Shown piece by piece: positions 51,716 to 60,225 of a stretch of DNA of 64,000 nt. The notes under the pieces were generated by a model. The model did not search any database, was not told where the DNA came from, and was given only the letters and a program-made list of their open reading frames with translations. The first letter of the stretch is position 1; every line of letters begins with the position of its first letter. The DNA comes from Mycoplana azooxidifex (lineage in GTDB: Bacteria > Pseudomonadota > Alphaproteobacteria > Rhizobiales > Rhizobiaceae), in contig NZ_JACIEE010000005.1 of the NCBI RefSeq assembly GCF_014196765.1, positions 310,001 to 374,000 on the forward strand, in the 5' to 3' direction. Made by a program: the position numbers and the translations under genes.

Positions 51716-52729
51716 CTACGTTGCGTCGAGGCGCTCCAGATAGGGCAGCGCGTCCGGCGAAATGACGCTCGCGACCGCCTGGATGCGCCTCATGGCCCGC
51801 TCCCGCGATATCTGCAGGTGGCGGACCAGCGCTTCCTTTGCCCCACCGATATCGTCGGCGAGAAGCCGGTCGATGACGTCCAGATGCTCCGGCAGGAAGG
51901 GTTCGGTGTCGAACAGCTCCGATGTCCACCGGTAGAGGAAGTGATGGGCAACCAGCAGCGCCTGCGGCAGGCTGATCGCCCGCATCAGCGAATCGTTGCC
52001 GCAATATCCCAGGAGCTCGACGTGAAGCTCCTGCTCGAGCGCATCCAGCGTCTCCGCCTCTGTCGGGGAAGCAGACGCGATGGCACTTTCGACATGGCTC
52101 CGCAGTCGCAGCAGGAGGCCTTCCGGCAGCAGGGGGAATGCCTTCTCCAGCGCGAGCGGTTCGAGCACCCAGCGCAGCTCGTAGAGTTCGTCGATGTGCT
52201 TTGCCGTCAGCGCCGGGGCATACCAGCGCCCGCGGTCGTCCTTCCGGGCGATCCCGCGCTGCTGAAGGCGCGCCACGACATCGCGCGCGACCGTCCGGCT
52301 GACGCCATGATGCTTGGCGAGCATCGCCTCGTTGATCCGCCAGCCGGCAAGCGAGGTTCGCGAAACGATCTCGATCTCGATCTGGGGGTAGATCAGCTCC
52401 CAGCTCGAGAGGAAATGGATCCGAGGGTCCGCCGTCTGCTGCGGGTCGGCCGGGCCTGCTTCCGGTTCCGGTCCTGGCTCAGAACCGGGCGGGCGATCGC
52501 CGGCAACCACCTCATATCCCCTCGCCCCTGCCTTGCGCACCAGGCCGAGGCGCTGCAGTTCGGCGAGCGCCTGCCGCGCCGGCGCCCGGCTGATCCCGAA
52601 GCGTCCGGCCACGCCGCTTTCGGTCAGGCGCATGCCCGCAGCAAGCGCACCCCCGGCGATCTCGGATGCCAGCGCGTCGCGGGCGCGCTGGTAGAGCTTG
52701 GGAGCGATCCCGGATGCACTGCTTCCCAT
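51716..52729 (-). CDS. GntR-family regulator with two winged-helix domains and an FCD domain
   Basis: 337 residues, about 100 more than usual. A first GntR winged helix (about 10-76: '[21 protein letters not shown]', '[20 protein letters not shown]') is followed by a Pro/Glu linker ([17 protein letters not shown]) and a second GntR-like winged helix (about 108-172: '[20 protein letters not shown]', '[20 protein letters not shown]'), then the FCD domain ('[16 protein letters not shown]', '[16 protein letters not shown]'). Divergent from the Ldh-family gene. The double reading head is unusual; the reading frame is continuous and shows no sign of a gene fusion error. Confidence 0.85.
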   Translation of the reverse strand: MGSSASGIAPKLYQRARDALASEIAGGALAAGMRLTESGVAGRFGISRAPARQALAELQRLGLVRKAGARGYEVVAGDRPPGSEPGPEPEAGPADPQQTADPRIHFLSSWELIYPQIEIEIVSRTSLAGWRINEAMLAKHHGVSRTVARDVVARLQQRGIARKDDRGRWYAPALTAKHIDELYELRWVLEPLALEKAFPLLPEGLLLRLRSHVESAIASASPTEAETLDALEQELHVELLGYCGNDSLMRAISLPQALLVAHHFLYRWTSELFDTEPFLPEHLDVIDRLLADDIGGAKEALVRHLQISRERAMRRIQAVASVISPDALPYLERLDAT

Positions 52730-52862
52730 TTCGTCGATCGCTCCCGATTGCGGCCAGTATTCACGAAACCCGAGCGCAGCGCCTGCGGCAGCCCCGCCTG
52801 TGCACCAGCGAACGCTCTTCGTTCACGACGGGGATTGCATGGGATCAGACGCATGTCTAGTG

Positions 52863-52875
52863 TGTACATAGTACA
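52863..52875. promoter_or_regulatory. Palindrome TGTAC-ATA-GTACA (candidate GntR operator)
   Basis: The site lies 24 bases before the Ldh-family start codon, in the 170 bp gap next to the divergent tandem-domain GntR gene. The GT-N-AC symmetry is of FadR-subfamily operator form. Binding by either neighbouring GntR protein is inference. Confidence 0.5.
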
Positions 52876-52899
52876 TATGACGCCCGGGAGACGTTCCTC

Positions 52900-53982
52900 A
52901 TGTTGCATGCCGATGCGCAGGCTCGCGTTTCGCTCGCCGCGCTGGACCGCTTTTGCCGTGACATCTTGAAGGCCACAGGCGCCGACGAGGCGACGGCCGA
53001 TGCGGCCACGCGCGCCATGCTGCACGGCACCCGCCATGGCGTGGACAGCCATGGCGTCCGCCTGCTGGCCCATTATGCCGCCGGCCTGACCGGCGGGCGG
53101 ATCAACAGGACGCCCAAGGTGCGCACACTCGGCGGCTTCGGCGCCGTCGAAACACTGGACGCGGATGATGGGCACGGCGCTCTCGCCGCCTATCGGGCGA
53201 TGGAACGCGCCGTCGACCTTGCCGGCCGTTTCGGCATCGGCGCCGTCGCGATCCGCAACACCTCGCACTTCGGACCCGCCGGCGCCTATGCGCTGGAAGC
53301 GGCGCGGCAGGGCTTCATCGGCCTTGCCGTCTGCAATTCCGACAGCATCGTGCGCCTGCATGACGGCGCGACGCGCTTCCACGGAACGAACCCGATATCG
53401 GTTGGCGTCCCGGCCCCGGGACAGGATCCATGGCTGCTCGACATGGCGACCAGCGCCGTCCCCTACAACCGCGTCCTGCTCTACCGCAGCCTCGGTACGC
53501 CGTTGCCGGATGCCGTCGCGTCGGACCTGAATGGCATCGACACGCCGGACGCCGCAAAGGCCGAGATGCTGGCGCCGCTCGGCGGAGAATTCGGGTTCAA
53601 GGGCGCCGGACTGGCGGGGCTCGTCGAGATCCTGAGCGCCGTCCTGACCGGCATGAGGCTGAGCGCCGACATCGCCTCCATGCAGGGGCCCGATTTCTCG
53701 ACGCCGCGCTGCATGGGCGCCTTTGTGCTGGCGATCAGGCCGGAGGCCTTCGTTGCACGCGAGACCTTCGAGGCGGGCATGACCCGCTACCTGGAGGTCC
53801 TGCGCGGATCCGCGGTGCGGGAACAGTGCACGGTCATGGCACCGGGCGACCGGGAGTGGCGGGAAGCCGCACACCGGGAAGCCCATGGGGTCAGCCTCGA
53901 TCCCGCAACGTTTGCGGCGTTCGGCGAGCTCGCCAGCCGATACGGCGTGGAACTGCCGCATGCAGTGGAAAACGGCGGTTGA
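52900..53982 (+). CDS. Ldh/malate dehydrogenase family oxidoreductase (AllD/YlbC-like)
   Basis: 360 residues, the MDH2/Ldh family unrelated to classical lactate dehydrogenase. Typical segments: 'HGVDSHGVRLL' with the catalytic His, 'NTSHFGPAGAYALEAA', 'HGTNPISVGVP' and 'GFKGAGLAGLVEILSAVLTG'. Members reduce or oxidise 2-oxo/2-hydroxy acids such as ureidoglycolate, malate, sulfolactate or 2,3-diketo-L-gulonate. In this sugar-acid neighbourhood a sugar-acid substrate is likely. It is separated by an operator-bearing gap from the following GntR gene. Confidence 0.87.
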   Translation: MLHADAQARVSLAALDRFCRDILKATGADEATADAATRAMLHGTRHGVDSHGVRLLAHYAAGLTGGRINRTPKVRTLGGFGAVETLDADDGHGALAAYRAMERAVDLAGRFGIGAVAIRNTSHFGPAGAYALEAARQGFIGLAVCNSDSIVRLHDGATRFHGTNPISVGVPAPGQDPWLLDMATSAVPYNRVLLYRSLGTPLPDAVASDLNGIDTPDAAKAEMLAPLGGEFGFKGAGLAGLVEILSAVLTGMRLSADIASMQGPDFSTPRCMGAFVLAIRPEAFVARETFEAGMTRYLEVLRGSAVREQCTVMAPGDREWREAAHREAHGVSLDPATFAAFGELASRYGVELPHAVENGG

Positions 53983-54014
53983 CTTCAACCGACAATGCTA
54001 TCTAATGGGAGAAA

Positions 54015-54035
54015 TTGGTAAGGCCACCTTACCAA
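54015..54035. promoter_or_regulatory. Perfect palindrome TTGGTAAGG-CCA-CCTTACCAA (candidate GntR operator)
   Basis: Nine-base arms around CCA, 39 bases upstream of the GntR gene that heads the TRAP-uxu operon. The TTGGTnn...ACCAA ends match operators of hexuronate regulators of the UxuR/ExuR type, so autoregulation of this operon is likely. Confidence 0.65.
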
Positions 54036-54074
54036 ATACGTGTGCGGGAGGACGCGCACGTCGGGAGGACCAGA

Positions 54075-54788
54075 ATGTTCATGGCATTGGAGCCGCGCCG
54101 CCTCTACAGGCAGGTCGCGGACCAGATTCGCACGCTCATCGGAACCGGCGAACTCGTCGTCGGCGAACGGCTGCCGGCCGAGCGCGAGCTTGCGGAACGC
54201 TTCGGCATTTCACGTCCGACCGTGCGCGAGGCCCTGATCGTCCTCGAACTGGAGGGCCTGGTCCAGATCCGTATGGGTTCCGGCGTCTACATCATGCGCA
54301 AACCGGCCGCCGGCCCTGCCGTGCTGCCGGCCGACGACAGCGACGGCCCGTTCGAGATCCTGCAGGCCCGCTGCATCGTCGAGAGTGCGATTGCCGAGGA
54401 AGCCGCCCGGTGTGCCGGCCCGGAATGCATCGCCGCGCTCGACGCGAACCTGGACCTGATGCAGGACGCGCTTGGCGATCCGGATCGTGCCGTCGCCTTG
54501 GACTGCGCCTTTCATGGCGCCATCATCGATATCATCGGAAACTCGGCGCTGAAGCGTTTCACCGGTCTCGTCTACGACCGGCGCTCGTCACCCTATTTCG
54601 AGAGGCTCGCGAGCTATTTCGAAGGACCGCACACGTGGAAGCTGGCGCTGGACGAGCATCGGGTCATCCGCGACGCCATTGCCGCGGCCGATCCGTCCGC
54701 CGCGCGCGAGGCGATGCGGGCGCATCTGACGCTGGCGCAGAAGAGATTCTCTGAAAGCTTCGGGGAGGAGCAGGCAAGGGAAGACTGA
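54075..54788 (+). CDS. GntR-family (FadR/UxuR-like) transcriptional regulator
   Basis: 237 residues. Winged helix at 8-76: 'RLYRQVADQIRTLIGTGELVVGERLPAERELAERFGISRPTVREALIVLELEGLVQIRMGSGVYI' in the family (shown by its pieces VADQIRTLI and FGISRPTVREAL). An FCD domain follows with 'DCAFHGAIIDIIGNSAL' and 'DEHRVIRDAIAAAD'. First gene of a TRAP-idnD-uxuAB operon, with a strong palindrome just upstream, so it is the likely local regulator, sensing a hexuronate or aldonate. ATG at 54075 follows GGGAGG; ATG at 54081 is an alternative. Confidence 0.88.
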   Translation: MFMALEPRRLYRQVADQIRTLIGTGELVVGERLPAERELAERFGISRPTVREALIVLELEGLVQIRMGSGVYIMRKPAAGPAVLPADDSDGPFEILQARCIVESAIAEEAARCAGPECIAALDANLDLMQDALGDPDRAVALDCAFHGAIIDIIGNSALKRFTGLVYDRRSSPYFERLASYFEGPHTWKLALDEHRVIRDAIAAADPSAAREAMRAHLTLAQKRFSESFGEEQARED

Positions 54789-54851
54789 TCCTGCCGCACG
54801 GGATGCGCAGGAGAGGGAAAGAGGAAACTGAGATCAATTCGGGAGGAAAGA

Positions 54852-55826
54852 ATGACATTCAGTTTGAAAGCAGTCCTGGGCGCAACCGCCCTCGTCATGG
54901 TGTCCGCCTTCGCGGCCCAGGCAGAGACCGTCCTGAAATGGGCGCATGTCTACGAGACGTCCGAGCCGTTCCACACCGAATCCGTCTGGGCGGCCGAGGA
55001 AATCGCCAAGCGGACCGACGGCCGCTACAAGATCGAGGTGTATCCCGCCTCGCAGCTCGGCAAGGAAGCCGACATCAATCAGGGACTGAAGCTCGGCACG
55101 GTCGACATCATCATCTCCGGCTCGAGCTTCGCCGCGCGCGACTTCAAGCCGATCGGCGTCACCTATTTCCCCTATATCTTCCGCGATCCGGGCCACCTGA
55201 TCGCCTACACGAAGAGCGACGTCTTCAAGCGTCTCGCCAAGGGCTATGAGGACAAGACCGGAAACGTCATCGCAGCCGTCAGCTACTACGGCACGCGCCA
55301 GACGACGTCGAACACGGCGGTCGAAAAGTGTGCCGACATGGCGGGCGTCAAGATGCGCGTTCCGGACGTGCCGGCCTATCTCGCCATGCCGCGCGCCTGC
55401 GGGGCCAACACCGCGCCGATCGCCTTCGCGGAAGTCTACCTCGCCCTGCAGAACGGCACGGTGGATGCGCAGGAAAACCCGCTGACGACCATCGAAGCCA
55501 AGAAGTTCTTCGAGGTGCAGAAGAACATCATCCTGACCGGCCACATCGTCGATCACCTCAATACCCTGATCTCCAAGAGCCGTTGGGAGAGCCTGTCGGA
55601 AGAGGACAGGAAGATCTTCATCGAGGTCATGCAGGAAGCCGCGGCCCGCACGACGAAGATCATCGAGGAGCGCGAGGTCGCTCTCGTCGAAGACTTCAAG
55701 AAGCGCGGTCTCAACGTCGTCGAGGTCGACAAGGCCGATTTCGAGAAGAACGTGCTCGAAAAGGTGACCTTCGAGGAATTCGGCTACGAAAAGGCCGACT
55801 GGGAAGCCATCCGCGCCATCAAGTGA
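54852..55826 (+). CDS. TRAP transporter substrate-binding protein (DctP family)
   Basis: 324 residues with a Sec signal peptide (cut near AAQA24-E25). DctP features: 'LKWAHVYETSEPFH', 'FKPIGVTYFPYIFRDPGHL', the carboxylate-binding Arg in 'MAGVKMRVPDVPAYLAM' and 'NTAPIAFAEVYLALQNGTVDAQENPL'. It captures a carboxylate, here probably a hexuronate or aldonate, and delivers it to the membrane subunits encoded next. Downstream enzymes for mannonate and fructuronate support this. Confidence 0.9.
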   Translation: MTFSLKAVLGATALVMVSAFAAQAETVLKWAHVYETSEPFHTESVWAAEEIAKRTDGRYKIEVYPASQLGKEADINQGLKLGTVDIIISGSSFAARDFKPIGVTYFPYIFRDPGHLIAYTKSDVFKRLAKGYEDKTGNVIAAVSYYGTRQTTSNTAVEKCADMAGVKMRVPDVPAYLAMPRACGANTAPIAFAEVYLALQNGTVDAQENPLTTIEAKKFFEVQKNIILTGHIVDHLNTLISKSRWESLSEEDRKIFIEVMQEAAARTTKIIEEREVALVEDFKKRGLNVVEVDKADFEKNVLEKVTFEEFGYEKADWEAIRAIK

Positions 55827-55889
55827 TTTCGGTAACGGCGCGGCCCGGAGCGGTCGCGCCGTCCACACTTTCGAGACGGGATATTCTTT

Positions 55890-56468
55890 ATGTCTGTGAC
55901 GCAGGAAATTCACACTCAGGTCACGCCTGAGGAACTTGCCCATACCTTCGACGAAGCACCGGCAGACGTCGACCTGAAGGTGTATGCCTTCGAGGACTGG
56001 GTCACGCTGGGGATCTTCTGGCTGATGACGGGCTGCGTATTCCTCCAGTTCTTCACGCGCTACGTGCTGAACAACAGCTATGCCTGGACGGAGGAAATCG
56101 CGGTCAACTGCCTGATCGGCGTGGTGTTCCTCGGATCGGTGATGTGCGTGCGCATGTCGCGCCATATCCAGGTGGACGTTCTCTACCATTACCTGCCGGC
56201 CAGGGTGACGCGCGTCATGGCGACGATCGTCGACCTCGTGAGGATCGGATTCTTCGCATACGGTTCGTGGCTGATGTGGCGCTACATGGAGATCGTCGCC
56301 GACGAGGAAATGGTGACCGTGGCGCTGCCGCGCAACATCGTCTTCTACACCGTGCTCGCAGCCTTCGTCCTGATGTTCCTGCGCTCCATCCAGGTCTTCG
56401 TCGCCAACATGCGCCGCGGCTATTCCGTGCTCGAGCGCCCGGAAGCGTTCCAGAACGCAGAGGATTGA
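55890..56468 (+). CDS. TRAP transporter small membrane subunit (DctQ family)
   Basis: 192 residues with four membrane segments; an N-terminal soluble stretch of about 35 residues is longer than usual. Typical DctQ motifs 'RYVLNNSYAWTEEIAVNCLIGVVFLGSVM' and 'RMSRHIQVDVLYHYLP' are present. It forms the membrane complex with the large subunit. It ends four bases before the next gene. Confidence 0.9.
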   Translation: MSVTQEIHTQVTPEELAHTFDEAPADVDLKVYAFEDWVTLGIFWLMTGCVFLQFFTRYVLNNSYAWTEEIAVNCLIGVVFLGSVMCVRMSRHIQVDVLYHYLPARVTRVMATIVDLVRIGFFAYGSWLMWRYMEIVADEEMVTVALPRNIVFYTVLAAFVLMFLRSIQVFVANMRRGYSVLERPEAFQNAED

Positions 56469-56472
56469 TCAC

Positions 56473-57879
56473 ATGCTGGTTCTGATTGGCTCTTTTCTTC
56501 TTTTGATGATCATCGGCCTGCCCGTCGCGATATCGATGGCCGTCTCGTCCGTGCTCTACATCGTCCTCTATGGCGTCGCGCCCGACATCATTGCCGCACA
56601 GCGGCTGATCGCCGGCGTCGAGAGCTTCCCGCTGCTCGCCGTTCCCTTCTTCATCCTCGCCGGCAACCTGATGAACGTCGCCGGCGTCACCGGCCGCATC
56701 TATTCCTTCGCCGTCGCGCTGGTCGGCTGGATGAAGGGCGGTCTGGCGCAGGTGAACATCATCGGCTCGGTGGTCTTTTCCGGAATGTCCGGCACGGCAC
56801 TTGCCGATGCGGCCGGCATCGGCACCATCGAGATCAAGGCGATGAAGGATCACGGCTATCCGGTCGAGGCCGCCGTCGGCGTCACCGCAGCCTCGGCCAC
56901 GCTCGGCCCGATCTTCCCGCCGTCGCTGCCCTTCGTCATCTACGGCATGATGGCCAACGTCTCGATCGGCGCCCTGTTCATGGCCGGCATCGTTCCCGGC
57001 GTCGTCATGACCGTCCTGATGATGGTCACGGTCGCGATCTTCGCCTACATCAAGCGCTGGGGTTCGGATACGCCCTTCAGCCTGCGCATGATCTTCGGCG
57101 CATCGCTGGAAGTCCTCGTGGTGATGATGGTGCCGATCGGCATCTATCTACTGACCGCCATGGGCCTTTCGCTCAATTACGCCATCCTGGTCGCGCTCAT
57201 CGTCCTGCTCGCCTGCGACTGGTATTTCGACTTTTCCGCCGTCATGGCGCTGATGACCCCGGTCATCCTGATCGGCGGCATGACCATGGGCTGGTTCACG
57301 CCCACCGAAGCCGCCGTCGCTGCGGTCCTCTGGTCGCTCTTCCTGGGCCTCGTGCGCTATCGCACGATGACCTTCCGCTCGCTTGCCAAGGCAACGATGG
57401 ACACGATCGAAACGACCGCCTCGGTGCTCTTCATCGTCGCGGCGGCCTCGGTCTTCGCCTGGCTGCTCACCGTCAGCCAGACGGCGCAGCTGCTCTCGAC
57501 GGCCATTACCGGCCTGACGGACAGCAAATGGGTGTTCCTCATCCTGGTCAACCTGCTGATGCTCTTCGTCGGCTGCTTCCTGGATACGATCGCGGCGATC
57601 ACCATTCTCGTTCCGATCCTGCTGCCGCTGGTGCTGCAGTTCGACATCGACCCGGTGCATTTCGGCCTGATCATGACGCTGAACCTGATGATCGGCCTCC
57701 TGCATCCGCCGCTCGGCATGGTGCTGTTCGTGCTCTCGCGTGTCGCCAAACTCTCGGTCGAGCGCACGACGATGGCCATCGTGCCCTGGCTGGTGCCGCT
57801 GTTCGTCGCGCTGATCATCATTACCTTCATCCCGGCCGTCACGCTGTGGCTACCGACAGAGATGGGCCTGATCCGCTGA
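56473..57879 (+). CDS. TRAP transporter large permease subunit (DctM family)
   Basis: 468 residues with about 12-13 membrane segments. Hallmarks: 'PLLAVPFFILAGNLMNVAGVTGRI', 'GSVVFSGMSGTALADAAGIGTIEIKAM' and 'GVTAASATLGPIFPPSLPFVIYG', the sodium- and substrate-coupling elevator motifs. It is somewhat longer than the common 425 residues, with an insert around 'GASLEVLVVMMVP'. Sodium-driven uptake of the carboxylate bound by the DctP protein. Confidence 0.9.
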   Translation: MLVLIGSFLLLMIIGLPVAISMAVSSVLYIVLYGVAPDIIAAQRLIAGVESFPLLAVPFFILAGNLMNVAGVTGRIYSFAVALVGWMKGGLAQVNIIGSVVFSGMSGTALADAAGIGTIEIKAMKDHGYPVEAAVGVTAASATLGPIFPPSLPFVIYGMMANVSIGALFMAGIVPGVVMTVLMMVTVAIFAYIKRWGSDTPFSLRMIFGASLEVLVVMMVPIGIYLLTAMGLSLNYAILVALIVLLACDWYFDFSAVMALMTPVILIGGMTMGWFTPTEAAVAAVLWSLFLGLVRYRTMTFRSLAKATMDTIETTASVLFIVAAASVFAWLLTVSQTAQLLSTAITGLTDSKWVFLILVNLLMLFVGCFLDTIAAITILVPILLPLVLQFDIDPVHFGLIMTLNLMIGLLHPPLGMVLFVLSRVAKLSVERTTMAIVPWLVPLFVALIIITFIPAVTLWLPTEMGLIR

Positions 57880-57946
57880 TGCAGCCTGCCCGCGCGGGTA
57901 CATCCGGCGCGGGCTTCCTCCCCAACGAGACCAAGGAAGAAGAGGC

Positions 57947-59008
57947 ATGCTGACACGGGTGGCACGTCTTCACGGAACACGCGATCTGCGGGTCGAGACA
58001 CAGGAGGTCCGCCAGCCGGGGCCTGGCGAGGTGCTGCTGCGCATGGCCGCCGGCGGCATCTGCGGCTCCGACCTCCACTACTACCAGGATGGCGGCTTCG
58101 GCCCCGTGCGGGTCCGCGAGCCGATCATTTCCGGACATGAGGCATCGGGCTATGTCGAAGCGCTGGGCGACGGTGCGGAAACAGGTGCCGGTTCGCTGAG
58201 GATCGGCATGCTCGTCGCCGTCAACCCGTCGCAGCCCTGCGGAAAATGCCGCTACTGCGCCATCGACCAGCCTATCCACTGCCTCGAAATGCGCTTCATG
58301 GGCAGCGCCATGCGCCTGCCGCACGAGCAGGGCATGTTCCGCGACCGGCTGCTCGTGCCGGCCATCCAGTGCCACCCGGTTGCCGAGGATCTGACGCCGG
58401 CGGAAGCCGCCTGCGCCGAGCCGCTCGCCGTCTGCCTGCATGCGGCAGCTCAGGCGGGCCACCTTGAAGGGGCAAGAGTGCTCGTCACCGGTGCAGGCCC
58501 GATCGGCCTCCTGACGACCGCCGCTGCGCGCCACGCCGGGGCTTCCGAAATCGTCGTCACCGACCTGACCGATGCCGCCCTTTCGCGCGCGCCGGCGATG
58601 GGGGCGACGACGACCGTCAATGTCGCGCAGAACCCCGAGGGGCTGGCGCCCTGGCAGAAGGACAAGGGGACCTTCGACGTCGTCTTCGACTGCTCGGCCG
58701 CCGGACCGGCGCTGCGCACGGCCTTCGCCGCCATCAGGCCGCGCGGCACCATCGTCCAGGTCGGGGTCACCGGCGATATCACCATTCCGCTCAATGCGCT
58801 GGTCGGCAAGGAAATCGTCTGGCGCGGCTCGCAACGGTTCCACCACGAGTTCGCCCAGGCGGTCGACCTCCTGTCGCGGCGCGTCATCGACGTGCGGCCG
58901 ATCATTTCCCACGCATTTCCGCTCGAAAAGGCGGTGGAGGCCTTGGAACAGGCCGGCGACCGCACGGTCGCCTGCAAGGTGCAACTTACCTTCGACGGCT
59001 CCAACTAA
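57947..59008 (+). CDS. idnD: Zinc-dependent L-idonate 5-dehydrogenase-like alcohol dehydrogenase
   Basis: 353 residues, medium-chain dehydrogenase. Catalytic-zinc residues Cys39 (GGICGSDLHYY) and His64-Glu65 (SGHEASG); structural-zinc Cys98, Cys101, Cys104 and Cys112. 'MRFMGSAMRLPHEQGMFRDRLLV' is the IdnD-type segment, and the cofactor motif is VTGAGPIGLL. L-idonate dehydrogenase interconverts L-idonate and 5-keto-gluconate; L-gulonate 5-dehydrogenase to fructuronate is an attractive alternative here because uxuA and a uxuB-like gene follow. Confidence 0.82.
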   Translation: MLTRVARLHGTRDLRVETQEVRQPGPGEVLLRMAAGGICGSDLHYYQDGGFGPVRVREPIISGHEASGYVEALGDGAETGAGSLRIGMLVAVNPSQPCGKCRYCAIDQPIHCLEMRFMGSAMRLPHEQGMFRDRLLVPAIQCHPVAEDLTPAEAACAEPLAVCLHAAAQAGHLEGARVLVTGAGPIGLLTTAAARHAGASEIVVTDLTDAALSRAPAMGATTTVNVAQNPEGLAPWQKDKGTFDVVFDCSAAGPALRTAFAAIRPRGTIVQVGVTGDITIPLNALVGKEIVWRGSQRFHHEFAQAVDLLSRRVIDVRPIISHAFPLEKAVEALEQAGDRTVACKVQLTFDGSN

Positions 59009-59025
59009 AGCTCAAGGACAAGACG

Positions 59026-60222
59026 ATGAGACACACATGGCGTTGGTTCGGCCCGGTCGACAAGGTGACGGTGCGCGACGCGGCGCAGGCCGGCGCCGAA
59101 GGGATCGTCAGCGCCCTGCACCACGTTCCGACGGGGACGGCCTGGACGATCGACGAAATCCGCAAGCGGCAGGATGAGATCGCAGCAGGCGGCCTCGTCT
59201 GGGACGTGGTCGAGAGCATCCCCGTTTCCGAAGACATCAAGACGCAGAAGGGCGACTGGCGCGCCCATGTCGCCAACTGGCAGGAAACGCTGCGGCGCCT
59301 GTCGGCCTGCGGCATCCGCACCGTTTGCTACAACTTCATGCCGGTGCTCGACTGGACCCGCACCGACCTGCGCTGGGACACGCGCCACGGCGCAAAGGCC
59401 ATGCGCTTCGATCTCGTCGATTTCGCCGCCTTCGACATCCACATCCTCAAGCGGCCCGAGGCGAAGGCCGACTACCCCGGTTGGCTGATCGAGGACGCCG
59501 CCAGGCGACATGCCGAAATGCCGGGCGAGAGGATCGCAGGGCTTGGGCGCAACATCGGCGCCGGCCTGCCGGGCTCGGCCGACGGCTACACGCTCGACCA
59601 GCTTCTGGAGAAGCTGCGCTCCTACCAGGGCGTCGACCGGGCAAGGCTGCAGTCGAACCTCGTCGATTTTCTCACCGAGGTGACGCCAGTGGCAGAGGAC
59701 GTCGGCATCAACATCTGCGCCCATGGCGACGACCCGCCGTGGCCGCTGCTCGGCCTGCCGCGCATTCTTTCGACGGAAGCCGACTACGCGCACATGCTCT
59801 CGCAGGTCGACAGCCGGGCGAACGGCGTCACCCTGTGCACCGGCTCGCTCGGCGCGCGCGCCGACAACGACCTGCCCTTCATCGCAAGGCGCTTCGCGGA
59901 CCGGATCCATTTCGTGCATCTGCGCAACGTCACGCGCGATACCGACACCGTTCCCTGCTCCTTTTTCGAGGACGAGCACCTGGAAGGCGGCACCGACATG
60001 ATCGCCGTCATCGCAGCCCTGCTGGAAGAGGAAAAGCGGCGGCGCGAACAGGGCCGGGAAGACCACCGCATTCCGATGCGGCCCGACCACGGCCAGGAAA
60101 TCCTCGACGACCTGACGCGCGGCGCCCAGCCGGGCTATCCCGCCATCGGCCGCCTGAAGGGCCTGGCCGAACTGCGCGGCATCGAACGCACCCTCCTTCA
60201 CGCCCGCTACGGACTGGCCTGA
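59026..60222 (+). CDS. uxuA: Mannonate dehydratase
   Basis: 398 residues, full length. Characteristic UxuA stretches: 'TWRWFGP.D', 'GIVSALHHVPTGTAWTIDEI', 'GIRTVCYNFMPVLDWTRTDL', 'ICAHGDDPPWPLLGLPRI' and 'IPMRPDHGQEILDDL', including the metal-binding Cys/His residues. It dehydrates D-mannonate to 2-keto-3-deoxygluconate. Divalent metal is required in the family. It is followed after three bases by the reductase that would supply mannonate. Confidence 0.95.
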   Translation: MRHTWRWFGPVDKVTVRDAAQAGAEGIVSALHHVPTGTAWTIDEIRKRQDEIAAGGLVWDVVESIPVSEDIKTQKGDWRAHVANWQETLRRLSACGIRTVCYNFMPVLDWTRTDLRWDTRHGAKAMRFDLVDFAAFDIHILKRPEAKADYPGWLIEDAARRHAEMPGERIAGLGRNIGAGLPGSADGYTLDQLLEKLRSYQGVDRARLQSNLVDFLTEVTPVAEDVGINICAHGDDPPWPLLGLPRILSTEADYAHMLSQVDSRANGVTLCTGSLGARADNDLPFIARRFADRIHFVHLRNVTRDTDTVPCSFFEDEHLEGGTDMIAVIAALLEEEKRRREQGREDHRIPMRPDHGQEILDDLTRGAQPGYPAIGRLKGLAELRGIERTLLHARYGLA

Positions 60223-60225
60223 CGC

